From positions 434,001 to 498,000 of the forward strand of contig NZ_JACHFM010000002.1 of NCBI RefSeq assembly GCF_014201905.1: a stretch of DNA of 64,000 nt, read 5' to 3'. Below, in pieces: positions 26,875 through 35,911 of this stretch. A program made the translations under genes and the position numbers. A model generated the notes under the pieces. That model ran no database searches and was not told the DNA's origin. It saw only the letters and a list, made by a program, of their open reading frames with translations. This DNA is from Amaricoccus macauensis. GTDB taxonomy: Bacteria > Pseudomonadota > Alphaproteobacteria > Rhodobacterales > Rhodobacteraceae. The first letter of the stretch is position 1, and each line of letters opens with the position of its first letter.

Positions 26875-27881
26875 CACGACCATCCGAGCAGGCGTGAGGC
26901 GCCGAGGCGCCGTGCGAACCCGGCGGCCACGAGGGGCAGGAGGACGCCTGCCGGGATGATGACTGCGAGGATGAGGCCCCGGTCGGTGACACCGGCGTGG
27001 ACAAGGGCGATGCGCAGGGCCGCGAGGACGAGGACGTGGGTGAGAAAGATCGGCATCGTTTGTCGGCCAATTCTGGCGACGGCACCGGCGAGAGCGGTGC
27101 GGGCAAGGGCGTCGCTGGCGGCGAGGGCGAGAAGGATGCCGCCGGCGGCGGCGGGCAGATAGCGGACCTCGGCCGCCGGATAGCCGGCGATCGGGGCGGT
27201 GGCGGCCAGCGCGGCGAAGGCGGTGCCGCTTGCGAGGAGGACGAGAGCGGAAACCCGCGCGGCCGGGTTGGCTGCGGCTCCGCGTATCCGCGCCGGGTCG
27301 AGGGTGGTCGCGATGAGGAGAAGCCCGGTGAAGCGCAGATAGGGGAGCAGCCAGGCGTCGGGCGTGCGGTCCGCGAGCAGGAGTCCCACGAGGATGAGGG
27401 CGCAACCGATTGCCCGGGTGGCGGCGACCGGCAGCGGCCGGAGCAGCCGTGCGAGGGCGAGCGAGCCGCCGAGCACATAGAGAAACCACATCACCGACGG
27501 CGGCGCCCAGAGCACGCGGAGCGGATGCACCGCCTCGACCCGGGTGTTGGTTACGTCACTGAAGCTCGCGTGGAAGCTGAGGATGACGAGACTCCAGAGC
27601 AGGTAGGGCCAGACGAAGCGGCTCGCGAGGCGGCGGGCGAAGGTGCGCGGTGGCTCGGTGAGGGCGGAGCGCGCGAGCAGGCCCGAGAGGAAGAAGAAGA
27701 GCGGCATGTGGACCGCGTAGATGACGACGATGGCGAAGCGCCCGCCCGGGGTCTCTCCCAGCGCCCGCTCGACACCGATCAGGGCGTGTCCGGCGACGAC
27801 GAGGGTGATGCCGAGGGCGCGGGCGATGTCGAGATCAGCGGCGCGCGCGGCTGGAACTGTGGCGGGGGGCGCAGCGATCAT
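26874..27881 (-). CDS. Acyltransferase-3 family membrane protein of the EPS operon
   Basis: A 335-residue protein with about ten hydrophobic helices. The opening DLDIARALGITLVVAGHAL carries the Asp/Arg pair and the catalytic-type His of acyltransferase-3 proteins, and MPLFFFLSGLLAR matches the family's second helix. It probably adds acetyl or another short acyl group to the exopolysaccharide or its lipid-linked unit at the inner membrane. ATG 27881 overlaps the flippase stop (ATGA), and the stop overlaps the sulfotransferase start. Confidence 0.87.
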   Translation of the reverse strand: MIAAPPATVPAARAADLDIARALGITLVVAGHALIGVERALGETPGGRFAIVVIYAVHMPLFFFLSGLLARSALTEPPRTFARRLASRFVWPYLLWSLVILSFHASFSDVTNTRVEAVHPLRVLWAPPSVMWFLYVLGGSLALARLLRPLPVAATRAIGCALILVGLLLADRTPDAWLLPYLRFTGLLLIATTLDPARIRGAAANPAARVSALVLLASGTAFAALAATAPIAGYPAAEVRYLPAAAGGILLALAASDALARTALAGAVARIGRQTMPIFLTHVLVLAALRIALVHAGVTDRGLILAVIIPAGVLLPLVAAGFARRLGASRLLGWS

Positions 27882-29290
27882 GACTGAGGGGTCCGGGCGG
27901 TGCGCAGGAACTCGGCCGTGAGGGTTGGCCGGCAGAACCGGAGGTAGGCCGCCCAGAGCAGGGCGCCGGTGGCGATCTGGAGCGCGAGGGCTGCGGGAGC
28001 GGGACCGGCGGCGGCGAGCGGCACGGCGAGGCCCAGGGCGGCGGCGGCGGCGAGCGTCGAGGCTCCGGGCAGGAGCACCGGGATCGGCGCGATCGGGCGA
28101 AGGAGCACGACGGTCGCGGCGGTACCGAGCGCGGCGGTCAGCGTTTGCGCGAAGGCGACCGCGATGACGCCGTGGGGCCCGGCGATCAGCGTGGTGGCGA
28201 GGCCCGTTGCCGCGAGGATTGTAGCGAGGCGCGGCAGGACGCGGGTGCGGCCGTGGCTCGCGAGGATGGGTGTGGCAAGTGCCACCGGGACGGCGAGAAG
28301 CCTCGCGACCGCGAGGATCGCGAGAACCGGTGCGGCCTCGCTCCACGCGGGTCCGAGCAGGGTCTCGACGAGTGACCCCGCCGTCAGCGCGAGGCCGAGA
28401 AAGACCGGGACGGTGAGGACGAATGCGCCGTCAAAGAGCCGGGCGACCGCTGGCGCCGTGAGCGGACCGCGGCCGGCGAGCGACGACCAGGCGAGGACGC
28501 GCGTGGTCTCGGTGACGACTTCGCCGACGGCGCCGGCGATGCGGGCGGCGATGCGGTAGAGGGCGACGGCGGCCGGGCCAAGGACGAGGCCGACCACGAG
28601 GTCGGCGCCGGAGGTGCCGGCGAGGGAGGCGAGCGAGGCGAGGGTGACGTGTCCCGAGACGGGCAGCAGGGCCCGCGCGCGGGAGAGGTCGAGGGAGAGC
28701 CGATGCTCACCGCTTGCGGTGGCGAGACCCGCGGCCAGAACGACGGCGCGGACGACCCGGGCGATGGCAAGCGCGAGAATGCCCCATCCGGCGACGAGCA
28801 GCCCGGCCGCGATCGCCGACTGGGCGATCTCGGCGGCGATGAGCGGTCGCGCCGCGCGGTCGGCCTCGCCACGCCGCAGCAGCACGCCCTCCCAGACCGC
28901 GGCGGCGCCGAGCGGAAGTATCGAGAGGCCGAGCAGAGCGAGCGCGGGAGCGAGATCGGGGGTGTCGGCGACCTGCGCGGCGGCGACGGCGGCGCCGAGC
29001 GCGACGGGCTGGGCGATGAGGCCGAGGGCGATGGCGATGGCGAGGATGACCGGCGTCGCCGCACCCGTTTCATCGAGAACGACCGCCTCGCGCCAGCCGG
29101 CGCGGACGAGGGTCCGGAGGAGTTCGGCACCAGCGAAGGCGAGGACGAAGCTGCCGAGGGTCTCGGGGGCGAGCAAGCGGCCACCGAGGACCAGCAGGAA
29201 CAGCCCGCTCGCCTGCGGGACGATGCGCGCGGCGACGACCCAGCCGCCGATCCTGAGCGCCGAGCGGCGGGGAGCGGGCGCGGGCAGCAT
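27878..29290 (-). CDS. Wzx-type polysaccharide flippase (MATE/MVF superfamily)
   Basis: A 470-residue protein with about 12-14 hydrophobic helices and few charged loops. The opening segment SALRIGGWVVAARIVPQASG and the EPLGSFV-like block (APETLGSFVLAF) fit polysaccharide transporters of the Wzx/PST type, which flip undecaprenyl-linked repeat units across the inner membrane. ATG 29290 overlaps the preceding glycosyltransferase stop (TGATG). Together with the Wzy-like polymerase and the Wzc kinase it indicates a Wzx/Wzy-dependent pathway. Confidence 0.85.
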   Translation of the reverse strand: MLPAPAPRRSALRIGGWVVAARIVPQASGLFLLVLGGRLLAPETLGSFVLAFAGAELLRTLVRAGWREAVVLDETGAATPVILAIAIALGLIAQPVALGAAVAAAQVADTPDLAPALALLGLSILPLGAAAVWEGVLLRRGEADRAARPLIAAEIAQSAIAAGLLVAGWGILALAIARVVRAVVLAAGLATASGEHRLSLDLSRARALLPVSGHVTLASLASLAGTSGADLVVGLVLGPAAVALYRIAARIAGAVGEVVTETTRVLAWSSLAGRGPLTAPAVARLFDGAFVLTVPVFLGLALTAGSLVETLLGPAWSEAAPVLAILAVARLLAVPVALATPILASHGRTRVLPRLATILAATGLATTLIAGPHGVIAVAFAQTLTAALGTAATVVLLRPIAPIPVLLPGASTLAAAAALGLAVPLAAAGPAPAALALQIATGALLWAAYLRFCRPTLTAEFLRTARTPQS

Positions 29291-30168
29291 CAGAGCCTCA
29301 GGACGTGCTCGGGGTCGAGCTGGCCCGAGAGTGCGTGGGCAAGCCCCAGCCAGTTGCCGCGCAGCCGGCCGCGACGGTCGACCCATGGCTCGGGCGAGAG
29401 CGCGCGGAGATGGTTCGCGATCAGGTTCTTTGCGATCAGCCGGGCGGAGCGGAGTGGCCGCATGGTTCCCTTGCGCGCGAGATAGACCGGGTTCGCCACC
29501 TGCGAATAGCCGAGGCGGAGGCCGGGCGTGCGGCCGGTCTTCACCCCGCAGTGGACGCCGCCGAAGGCGTGGGTGAGCACCAGCCGGCCGCGTGGCAGCA
29601 GGCGGGCGGCGAAGTCCACGTCCTCCTGCCAGCCATAGAGTGGCAGGCGTTCGTCAAAGCGCGTGGCGCCGATCGCGCCGGCGCGGAACGCCATGTTGCA
29701 GCCGTAGAGACCGTCGAGGTTCGCGCGCGGCCGCAGATCGCCGGGACCGGCGGCGTCGGCCGCGTCGACCAGATGCTCGGCCTCCGCGAGCGGGATGCCC
29801 GACGTGGAGACCCCGTCGGCGATGACGCGGCCGGTGGCGCCGACCACGTCGGGCCAGGCGAGGAAGATCCGCTGGATGCCTTCGAGGGCGTGACAGGACG
29901 CCACGAAGTCGTCGTCGAAGAACGCAACCAGCTCGCAGTCATCGAGCACCCGTTCGAGGGCGCGGTTGCGCTGCGCGGCAAGGCCGGCGGTGCCGGTCAC
30001 GATCTCGGCGCCCGCCGGCAGGGTGGCGGGAAGGTCTTCAGGCCCGGCGACGGAGAGGATCAGCCGGTCGGGCTGGCGGGTCTGCAGCCCGAGACGTTCG
30101 GCGAAGCGGGCGAGGCAATCGGGCCGGCCGCGGCTCGCGACGATGAGGGCAAGGCGCGGTGGCTTCAT
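29290..30168 (-). CDS. Glycosyltransferase family 2
   Basis: A 292-residue cytosolic GT-A enzyme. It starts with a nucleotide-sugar strand (LALIVASRGRP) and has a metal-binding FFDDDF motif near 100-105. An acceptor-side region with LYGWQEDVDFAARL supplies the likely catalytic ED pair. It would add one sugar to the growing lipid-linked repeat. ATG 30168 overlaps the upstream GT1 stop (ATGA). Donor and acceptor cannot be read from sequence. Confidence 0.9.
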   Translation of the reverse strand: MKPPRLALIVASRGRPDCLARFAERLGLQTRQPDRLILSVAGPEDLPATLPAGAEIVTGTAGLAAQRNRALERVLDDCELVAFFDDDFVASCHALEGIQRIFLAWPDVVGATGRVIADGVSTSGIPLAEAEHLVDAADAAGPGDLRPRANLDGLYGCNMAFRAGAIGATRFDERLPLYGWQEDVDFAARLLPRGRLVLTHAFGGVHCGVKTGRTPGLRLGYSQVANPVYLARKGTMRPLRSARLIAKNLIANHLRALSPEPWVDRRGRLRGNWLGLAHALSGQLDPEHVLRL

Positions 30169-31286
30169 CGGGCGGGGTCCGGGCATTCGGCCTCCAGGAC
30201 GGCGAGGACTGCTGCCGCCGCGCGGGCCCAGGTGAAGCGCCGTGCGTGGTCGCGCCCGGCAATACCCCGGACGCGGGCTTCGCCGGGATCTGCCGCGAGA
30301 CGCCGGACCACGGCAGCCCATGCGGCGGGACTGTCTGCCGGGGCGTGAAGTGCCGCGGTCCCGCAGGTCTCGGGCAGGGCCCCGAGAGGCGCGATGATCG
30401 CCGGCGTGCCGAGGCGCATGGCTTCGAGCGGCGGCAGGCCGAATCCCTCGGTGGTGGAGGGACAGAGCTGGCAGAGCGCCGCCTCCAGAAGCGCGCGCAG
30501 CTCCGCCTCGGTGACCTCCCCGGCGAGCACCACGTTTGGCGGGATCGGTTCGGAGAAGGCTTCGCGGCGGGCGCGGCCGGTGAGGACCAGACGGACGTGG
30601 GCGATTTCCGGGCGGGCGAAAGCCGCCAGAAGCATGGGGATGTTCTTGTGCGCCCGGGTACTCGCGAGCGCGCAGGCATAGCCGCCGGGCGTGAGGCCGA
30701 GGCGCTCGAGGACGTCGCCGTCCGGGTCCGGGCGAAGGATATGATCGACGCCGTTCGGAATGACGGTGATCGCCTCGGGTCGGGTGATGCCGAAGCGGAC
30801 GAGTTCGCCCGCCGCAAAGTGCGACACGGTGAGGATGCGCCGGTGGCGCCGGCCAATGAGCGGCAGGCTCGCCCGATACCAGAGACGGAAGCCGGCGGCG
30901 TAGGAATCCGGGCTGGCGAAGACCTGCGCGTCATGGATCATGGTGACCGCATTGCGGGTGAAAACCGGACCCTGGTTGCCGAAGCCGAGGATCAGTCGGC
31001 CACGGGCAGCAAGGGGCAGCCCGGTCTGTTCCCAGAGGCGTGGTGCTGGGCCTGCCGGCGCGAGGCGCGTGAGCGGAGCATACCCGCACTCGGGCAGGAG
31101 GCTGTCGAGCGCGCGCATGAGCTCCACCGCGACACGGCGCACCCCGCCTTCACCTGTGACGGCCACCCGGGCGTTCACCGCGACCGGAAGGGTGCGCTGT
31201 GCGATCAGCGCGTCCGGGAGGCTGGCGACCTCGGCGCTGCGGCAGGACTCAACGGGGGGGATTGCTCTTGACACGATGCCCGCCAT
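30165..31286 (-). CDS. Glycosyltransferase family 1/4
   Basis: A 373-residue GT-B enzyme and first gene of the minus-strand EPS operon. The C-terminal donor domain has VIPNGVDHILRPD, ALASTRAHKNIPMLLAAF and the EGFGLPPLEAM motif whose Glu contacts the nucleotide sugar. The N-terminal acceptor domain has MIHDAQVFASPDSY. It is similar to mannosyltransferases of O-antigen and EPS clusters. ATG 31286 is preferred; an internal start before the NARVAVTGEGG strand near residue 38 would also give a complete fold. Confidence 0.88.
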   Translation of the reverse strand: MAGIVSRAIPPVESCRSAEVASLPDALIAQRTLPVAVNARVAVTGEGGVRRVAVELMRALDSLLPECGYAPLTRLAPAGPAPRLWEQTGLPLAARGRLILGFGNQGPVFTRNAVTMIHDAQVFASPDSYAAGFRLWYRASLPLIGRRHRRILTVSHFAAGELVRFGITRPEAITVIPNGVDHILRPDPDGDVLERLGLTPGGYACALASTRAHKNIPMLLAAFARPEIAHVRLVLTGRARREAFSEPIPPNVVLAGEVTEAELRALLEAALCQLCPSTTEGFGLPPLEAMRLGTPAIIAPLGALPETCGTAALHAPADSPAAWAAVVRRLAADPGEARVRGIAGRDHARRFTWARAAAAVLAVLEAECPDPAR

Positions 31287-31360
31287 TGGGCGCAGGTTAG
31301 GTTAATACAACCATAACGTGTCTCACGGTATCTCCTCCGGGCCCGCCGGAAGGAGACCCG
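31287..31360. promoter_or_regulatory. Divergent promoter region of the exopolysaccharide locus
   Basis: This 74-bp A+T-richer spacer separates the six-gene minus operon from the polymerase gene. It contains a directly repeated GGTTA and a GGTT/AACC dyad around AATAC (near 31297-31312), candidate sites for a shared regulator. AAGGAG at 31350 is the polymerase ribosome-binding site. No hexamer pair is good enough to place a start. Confidence 0.45.
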
Positions 31361-32788
31361 ATGACGCTGGTGCCAATGATCGGATTCTGGGTGCTGGCCC
31401 TTTGGGGTTTTGCCGGGCCGGGGTGTCGGCGGCTCGTGACGTTGCACCTCATGCTGCTGCCATTCGGCTCGCTGGCGGTGTTGCCGGTGGCGGCGAGTGG
31501 CGGCCTCGCCCTGACGCCGGCACCGATGCTCGGGGTGTTGCTCTGCCTGCGCTGCGCGGTGTCGCACGGCGGGCTCGCCGGCATGGCGCGGCTCGCGATG
31601 GCGCCGCGCGGCATGCTGCTGCTCGCGGCCTATGCGGTGGTCGCGCTGGTCGCGACGGTCTTCCTGCCGCGGATTTTTGCCGGCGCGATCGTCATGCCCT
31701 ATCGCGGCGAGGTGCTGGCGCCCATGCCGCTGGCGCCATCGGCGCAGAACCTGTCGCAGCTTGCCTATCTGCTGACCTCCATCCTCGTGGCGTTCGCCTA
31801 TGCGAGGGTGCTCGGGCGCCCTGCGGAGCGCCAGCACGCCCTCCGGGCCCTCGTGCTCGGTGGCGCAGTCGCGGTCGTGACCGGGCTGCTGGACCTCGCC
31901 ACGTCGGTTCTACTCGTCGCGCCACTCCTGGAGCCGTTTCGCACCGCAAGCTACGCGCTCCACGTCACCCACACGATCATGGGGACGAAGCGGGTTGTCG
32001 GCCTCATGTCGGAGGCGGCGGCGTATGGCCTGCTCTGCGTCGGCTACCTGTCGCTGCTCTATTTCCTCCGCCGGGCGCTGCCGGACGGCTGGCTCCGACG
32101 GCGCGGCGTGCCGGCGCTGCTCGTGGCACTTCTCGCCTGCGTCGCGCTCTCGACCTCGACGGCGGCCTATGCCGCGCTGGCGGTGCTCGGAGGCGCGGCA
32201 GTCGCTGAATGGGGCTGGCGCTCGGCCGCACTCAAACGCCGGGCCCCGGGCCGGCGCGGCCTCGCACCCGAGGCCTGGGCCGCGATTGGCGCCCTCTCCG
32301 GGCTGGCGGCGATCTTTGTCATCTTGCCGCACCTCCTCGACCCGGCGGCGGCGATCCTCGAGGCCACGGTGGTCGAAAAGGCGGCGTCTGCGTCCTTCGC
32401 CGAGCGGAGCGCCTGGACCGAGGTATCGTGGCGGGCGTTCCTCGCCACCGGCGGGCTCGGGCTCGGGGTCGGGTCCACCCGGGCGTCGACCTCGGTCGTG
32501 GGGGTCTTCGCCGCGACCGGCGTTCTCGGCGGCTGCCTCTACTACGGCTTCCTGCTGCGGACGATGACCCGGCGGGCGCTCGGGGGTGATCCAGAGGCGC
32601 GGCTTCTGCTCGGCGGGGTGCGCTGGGCATGGGTTGCGCCCTTCGCCGGGAGCCTTCTGACCGGGATCAGCGCGGATTTCGGACCGTTTCTCGCCTTCCT
32701 CTTCGGAGTGGGCGCGGCGGTGGGCGACTGGCGGGGCGAACCGCGCGCCCGGGCGCCCGGTGCCGCAACCCAGTCGGGACGCGCTTAG
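31361..32788 (+). CDS. Wzy/O-antigen-ligase-like membrane polymerase
   Basis: A 475-residue protein with about 11-12 hydrophobic helices and one larger periplasmic segment (about 330-375), the topology of Wzy polymerases and WaaL-type ligases. Conserved residues vary too much for motif proof. A GLGLGVGSTRASTS segment following the large loop fits EPS polymerases. Context (flippase, Wzc kinase) favours Wzy. ATG 31361 follows AAGGAG with good spacing. The SGNH hydrolase lies 58 bp downstream and is probably co-transcribed. Confidence 0.75.
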   Translation: MTLVPMIGFWVLALWGFAGPGCRRLVTLHLMLLPFGSLAVLPVAASGGLALTPAPMLGVLLCLRCAVSHGGLAGMARLAMAPRGMLLLAAYAVVALVATVFLPRIFAGAIVMPYRGEVLAPMPLAPSAQNLSQLAYLLTSILVAFAYARVLGRPAERQHALRALVLGGAVAVVTGLLDLATSVLLVAPLLEPFRTASYALHVTHTIMGTKRVVGLMSEAAAYGLLCVGYLSLLYFLRRALPDGWLRRRGVPALLVALLACVALSTSTAAYAALAVLGGAAVAEWGWRSAALKRRAPGRRGLAPEAWAAIGALSGLAAIFVILPHLLDPAAAILEATVVEKAASASFAERSAWTEVSWRAFLATGGLGLGVGSTRASTSVVGVFAATGVLGGCLYYGFLLRTMTRRALGGDPEARLLLGGVRWAWVAPFAGSLLTGISADFGPFLAFLFGVGAAVGDWRGEPRARAPGAATQSGRA

Positions 32789-32846
32789 GCTCGCGCGCCT
32801 CTAGGAGCGCCCGGCCACCCGGGTGCCGCAGCGGGAGGCTTCGGTC

Positions 32847-34514
32847 ATGGCGACACGGTTGAAGGTGCAGGCGCTCAATGCGATCTGCCGGACGAAGGGG
32901 GGCGTGGGCGGGCACCGCCTGACCATCGCCGGGCTGAACGAATGGGCGGTGCTCATGGGTGGCTCGTCCGGGCACCGCCGGGGGGTTGGCGCGCTGAACG
33001 AGATCAGCCGGCGGCTTGGCGGCGCGGGAGGTCACGGGCTCGTCATGGCGGCCCTGAACGAGATCGCCGGCCTGCTGGGGGCGGGCGTCCACAGCGGCAG
33101 CGTCGCGGCGCTCGACGCGATCGGGGTACGGCTCGCGGACGGCACCACTCCGACGGAGCCATCGACACCGGTCGGCACCGGGACGGACGATCCGATTCCG
33201 GTCTACGTGTTTGGCGACTCGAACTCCGATCCGCTCTATTCGCAGGGATCGTGGGCCTGCCGCACGCTTGCGCGGCTCGACGGGCGGTTCTTCTCGCCGC
33301 CCGGCGCCAACCTCGCGGCGGCCGGCAAGAACGCCAACTGGGCGTGGCGGCAGATCCCGTTCCTGAACGCGCTGACCGCCGCCTGGGGCAAGGGCGTGGT
33401 CTGGTATCACCATGGCACCAACTATTCGGCGGCGGCCGGGTCCGAGGCGACAGCGGTGGTCGAGGCCGCGAAGGCGCTCGGCCACAAGGTGGTCTGGATC
33501 ATCCCGGGAAGCTGGACCGGCAACCTTGTCGAGCTTCTGCCCGCGGCGGCGGCCTATGCCAGCGATCCGGCGGTGAAGGTGATCCGGGGCGACCTCCTGC
33601 TCCTCGACCGGGCGGCACAGACCACTGACGGGGTGCACTTCTCCGAAGCCGGCGATCTTGCCGTCCGCGATGCGCTGCTGCCGGTCATGGCCGGGTTCCA
33701 TCCGCCCCGGCCGATCACCTATCTCGCGCGGAACGCGCTCACACCGATTGCCATGACCGGAGCGACCGGGACGGTGAACGCGCCGGCGACCGGGCAGGTG
33801 CCGGCCGGCTGGCTGGGCTCGCGCGCCTCCGGTGACGGCGCGGTGAGCTTCGCCTGCGTCACCGAAGCCGGGCGGCCGGCGGTCGAGATCAGCGTTTCCG
33901 CCGTCTCGAGTGCCACGACCGCGATCCTCAAGGTCCCCGCGCCCGGCGTGGCAATGGCACTCGCCACAGGCGATTGCGTCGACGGGACGTTTTCCGCGCG
34001 ACAGGTCTCGGGGCAGCTCGACAAGCTCGACCTTCTGAACTTCACCAGCCGGGTGGGCTGTACCGGTGATCCGAGCGACCGGGTGGGCGCAGGCGACTGG
34101 CGCTCCGTGGGCTACATCCTGCCCAAGGCCGCTGCGGCCGCGGCGCAGGCGGTCGATGTGGAGGTCCGGGTCCAGCCGGGACAGACCACCGTCGTGCGGG
34201 TCTGGGACGTGGCGATCTGGAAGCGGACGATGCCCGACCACGCACCCGTCGCCGACCGTGGCAGTGCGCCCATGCTGGGTGACGCGGTGGCCGGCAGGCC
34301 CTGCGCCGTCATTCGCGGCACCTGGTTCGCGAAGCCGCAGACGATCGGCTGGAGTTATCAGTGGCAGCTGAATGGTGCTGACGTCGCCGGAGCGACGGGC
34401 GCGAGCTTTACGCCCTCGGCACCGGGAGGCGTGCTCACCTGCGCAGTCACCGCGACGAATGCGGCCGGTGCATCCACATGGATTACCCCGCCAAGGGGGG
34501 TCACCGCCGCCTGA
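32847..34514 (+). CDS. SGNH hydrolase with N-terminal 20-residue tandem repeats and Ig-like tail
   Basis: A 555-residue protein without an obvious Sec signal. Residues 10-98 are tandem repeats of exactly 20 residues. An SGNH/GDSL-type hydrolase follows: VFGDSNSD with Ser near 125, a glycine/Asn region GKNANW near 160, and DGVHFSEAG near 263-271 giving the Asp-His pair. A beta-rich middle (about 290-460) is followed by an Ig-like C-terminus (YQWQLNGADVAG, LTCAVTATNAAG). In SGNH families the triad removes acetyl or other esters. Next to an EPS polymerase and a locus with an acyltransferase, a role in trimming or binding the polysaccharide is likely. ATG 32847 follows GGGAGG. Confidence 0.8.
   Translation: MATRLKVQALNAICRTKGGVGGHRLTIAGLNEWAVLMGGSSGHRRGVGALNEISRRLGGAGGHGLVMAALNEIAGLLGAGVHSGSVAALDAIGVRLADGTTPTEPSTPVGTGTDDPIPVYVFGDSNSDPLYSQGSWACRTLARLDGRFFSPPGANLAAAGKNANWAWRQIPFLNALTAAWGKGVVWYHHGTNYSAAAGSEATAVVEAAKALGHKVVWIIPGSWTGNLVELLPAAAAYASDPAVKVIRGDLLLLDRAAQTTDGVHFSEAGDLAVRDALLPVMAGFHPPRPITYLARNALTPIAMTGATGTVNAPATGQVPAGWLGSRASGDGAVSFACVTEAGRPAVEISVSAVSSATTAILKVPAPGVAMALATGDCVDGTFSARQVSGQLDKLDLLNFTSRVGCTGDPSDRVGAGDWRSVGYILPKAAAAAAQAVDVEVRVQPGQTTVVRVWDVAIWKRTMPDHAPVADRGSAPMLGDAVAGRPCAVIRGTWFAKPQTIGWSYQWQLNGADVAGATGASFTPSAPGGVLTCAVTATNAAGASTWITPPRGVTAA
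32874..33140 (+). repeat. Protein-level 20-residue tandem repeat (4 units plus a partial fifth)
   Basis: Units begin LN at residues 10, 30, 50 and 70 and LD at 89. Each has a pattern of LNxI, a hydrophobic pair, two Gly, and GH about 13 residues in (His 23, 43, 63, 82). The DNA is diverged between copies, so this is an old repeat under protein-level selection, not recent slippage. Confidence 0.85.
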
Positions 34515-34522
34515 TCCCGTTC

Positions 34523-34580
34523 CGGCGTCTCCCGGGGTTGCCGTCGGGTCGGGGCCGGGACTAGACGGGGAGAGACGCCG
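34523..34580 (+). terminator. Possible terminator structure after the SGNH gene
   Basis: CGGCGTCTC (34523-34531) pairs perfectly with GAGACGCCG (34572-34580) across 40 nt, followed within 12 nt by CCTCTTTT. The long loop makes it a weak terminator prediction. Confidence 0.35.
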
Positions 34581-34612
34581 CACCGGCCTCTTTTCCCGTC
34601 CACAGGCTCCCG

Positions 34613-35911
34613 ATGCCCCGCCTCGATCTTCTCACCGCAAACGACCGGCCCGGATCGTATCCCGCCAGCTGGTATGCGGCTTCGACGCCGCTCCTGCCGG
34701 GGTTTCCGCCGCTTGCCGGCACCATCGACGCCGACGTCTGTGTTGTCGGCGGTGGCTACACCGGCCTCTCGGCGGCACTTCACCTCGCGGAGGCCGGTTT
34801 CTCCGTGGCGCTGATCGAGGCCAGCCGCGTCGGCTCCGGTGCCTCCGGGCGAAACGGCGGGCAGGTGCATTCCGGACAGCGGCAGGATCAGGGGTGGCTC
34901 GAGGCCCGGTTGGGTGTGGCGCCGGCGCGAGCCCTCTGGGAGCTCGCGGAAGAGGCGAAGGCGCTGGTCCGGGGGCTCATTGCCCGGCATGGCATCGACT
35001 GCGACCTTCAGGACGGCATCGTCGCGGCGGCGCACAGGGCGGCCTATGTCCCGGAGTACCACGCCGCCGCCGAAAAGCTCGCGCGCGAATACGGCTACGG
35101 CCTCGTGACGCCGCTCGACGCGGGCGAGATCGGCGCCCTGCTCGGGACAGACGCATACTTCGGCGGCACGATCGACCGGGGTGCGGCCCATCTCCATCCG
35201 CTCGCCTATGCGCTCGGGCTCGCGCGCGCCGTCGTCAGTGCCGGGGTGCGGATCCATGAGACGAGCCGGGTCACGGCGATTGACCCGGGCGACCCTTCGG
35301 TGGTGCACACCGCTGCAGGGTCGGTGCGGGCGCGTTACGTGGTGCTCGCCACCAATGGTTACGTTGGTGACCTCGTGCCGGCGGTGGCGGCAAGGGTGAT
35401 GCCGATCAACAACTTCATCGTCGCCACGGCACCGCTCGACACCCCGCCGCTGGCCGAGCCCGTGGCGGTCGCGGACTCGCGGTTTGTCGTCAACTACTAC
35501 CGGATTTCGTCTGACGGCCGGCTGCTCTTTGGCGGCGGCGAGAGCTATGGCTGGCGGTTCCCCACCGACATCGGCGCGCGGGTGCGTCCGCGGCTTCGGG
35601 AGATTTACCCCCACCTCGGCGACGTGGCGCTCGACTACGCCTGGGGCGGCACGCTCGCGATCACCGTGAACCGGATGCCGGCCTTCCAGCGGCTGGCGCC
35701 CAACGTGCTCTCCGCAGCCGGCTACTCCGGGCAGGGTGTGGCGACCGCCACGCTCGCGGGCAAGCTGATCGCCGAGGCGGTCGGCGGGACAGCGGCGCGC
35801 TTCGACCTCTTTGCGAGCATCCCGCAGCCGGCGTTTCCCGGCGGCGCGCTGCTGCGCTGGCCGGCCCTCGTGCTGGCGATGAGCTGGTATGCCATGCGGG
35901 ACCGTCTCTGA
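34613..35911 (+). CDS. FAD-dependent amine oxidase, second PuuB-like paralogue
   Basis: A 432-residue DAO-family enzyme. FAD motif VCVVGGGYTGLSAALHLAEA lies at about 43-62, GSGASGRNGGQVHSGQRQDQ follows, then RGAAHLHPLAYALG and the C-terminal SAAGYSGQGVATATLAGKLI. It resembles gamma-glutamylputrescine oxidase more closely than the paralogue at 22545, notably in the GQxQ after NGGQV. No ligase gene accompanies it. The stop overlaps the EamA transporter ATG (TGATG), so a coupled transport and oxidation role for an amine is a reasonable guess. Confidence 0.88.
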   Translation: MPRLDLLTANDRPGSYPASWYAASTPLLPGFPPLAGTIDADVCVVGGGYTGLSAALHLAEAGFSVALIEASRVGSGASGRNGGQVHSGQRQDQGWLEARLGVAPARALWELAEEAKALVRGLIARHGIDCDLQDGIVAAAHRAAYVPEYHAAAEKLAREYGYGLVTPLDAGEIGALLGTDAYFGGTIDRGAAHLHPLAYALGLARAVVSAGVRIHETSRVTAIDPGDPSVVHTAAGSVRARYVVLATNGYVGDLVPAVAARVMPINNFIVATAPLDTPPLAEPVAVADSRFVVNYYRISSDGRLLFGGGESYGWRFPTDIGARVRPRLREIYPHLGDVALDYAWGGTLAITVNRMPAFQRLAPNVLSAAGYSGQGVATATLAGKLIAEAVGGTAARFDLFASIPQPAFPGGALLRWPALVLAMSWYAMRDRL

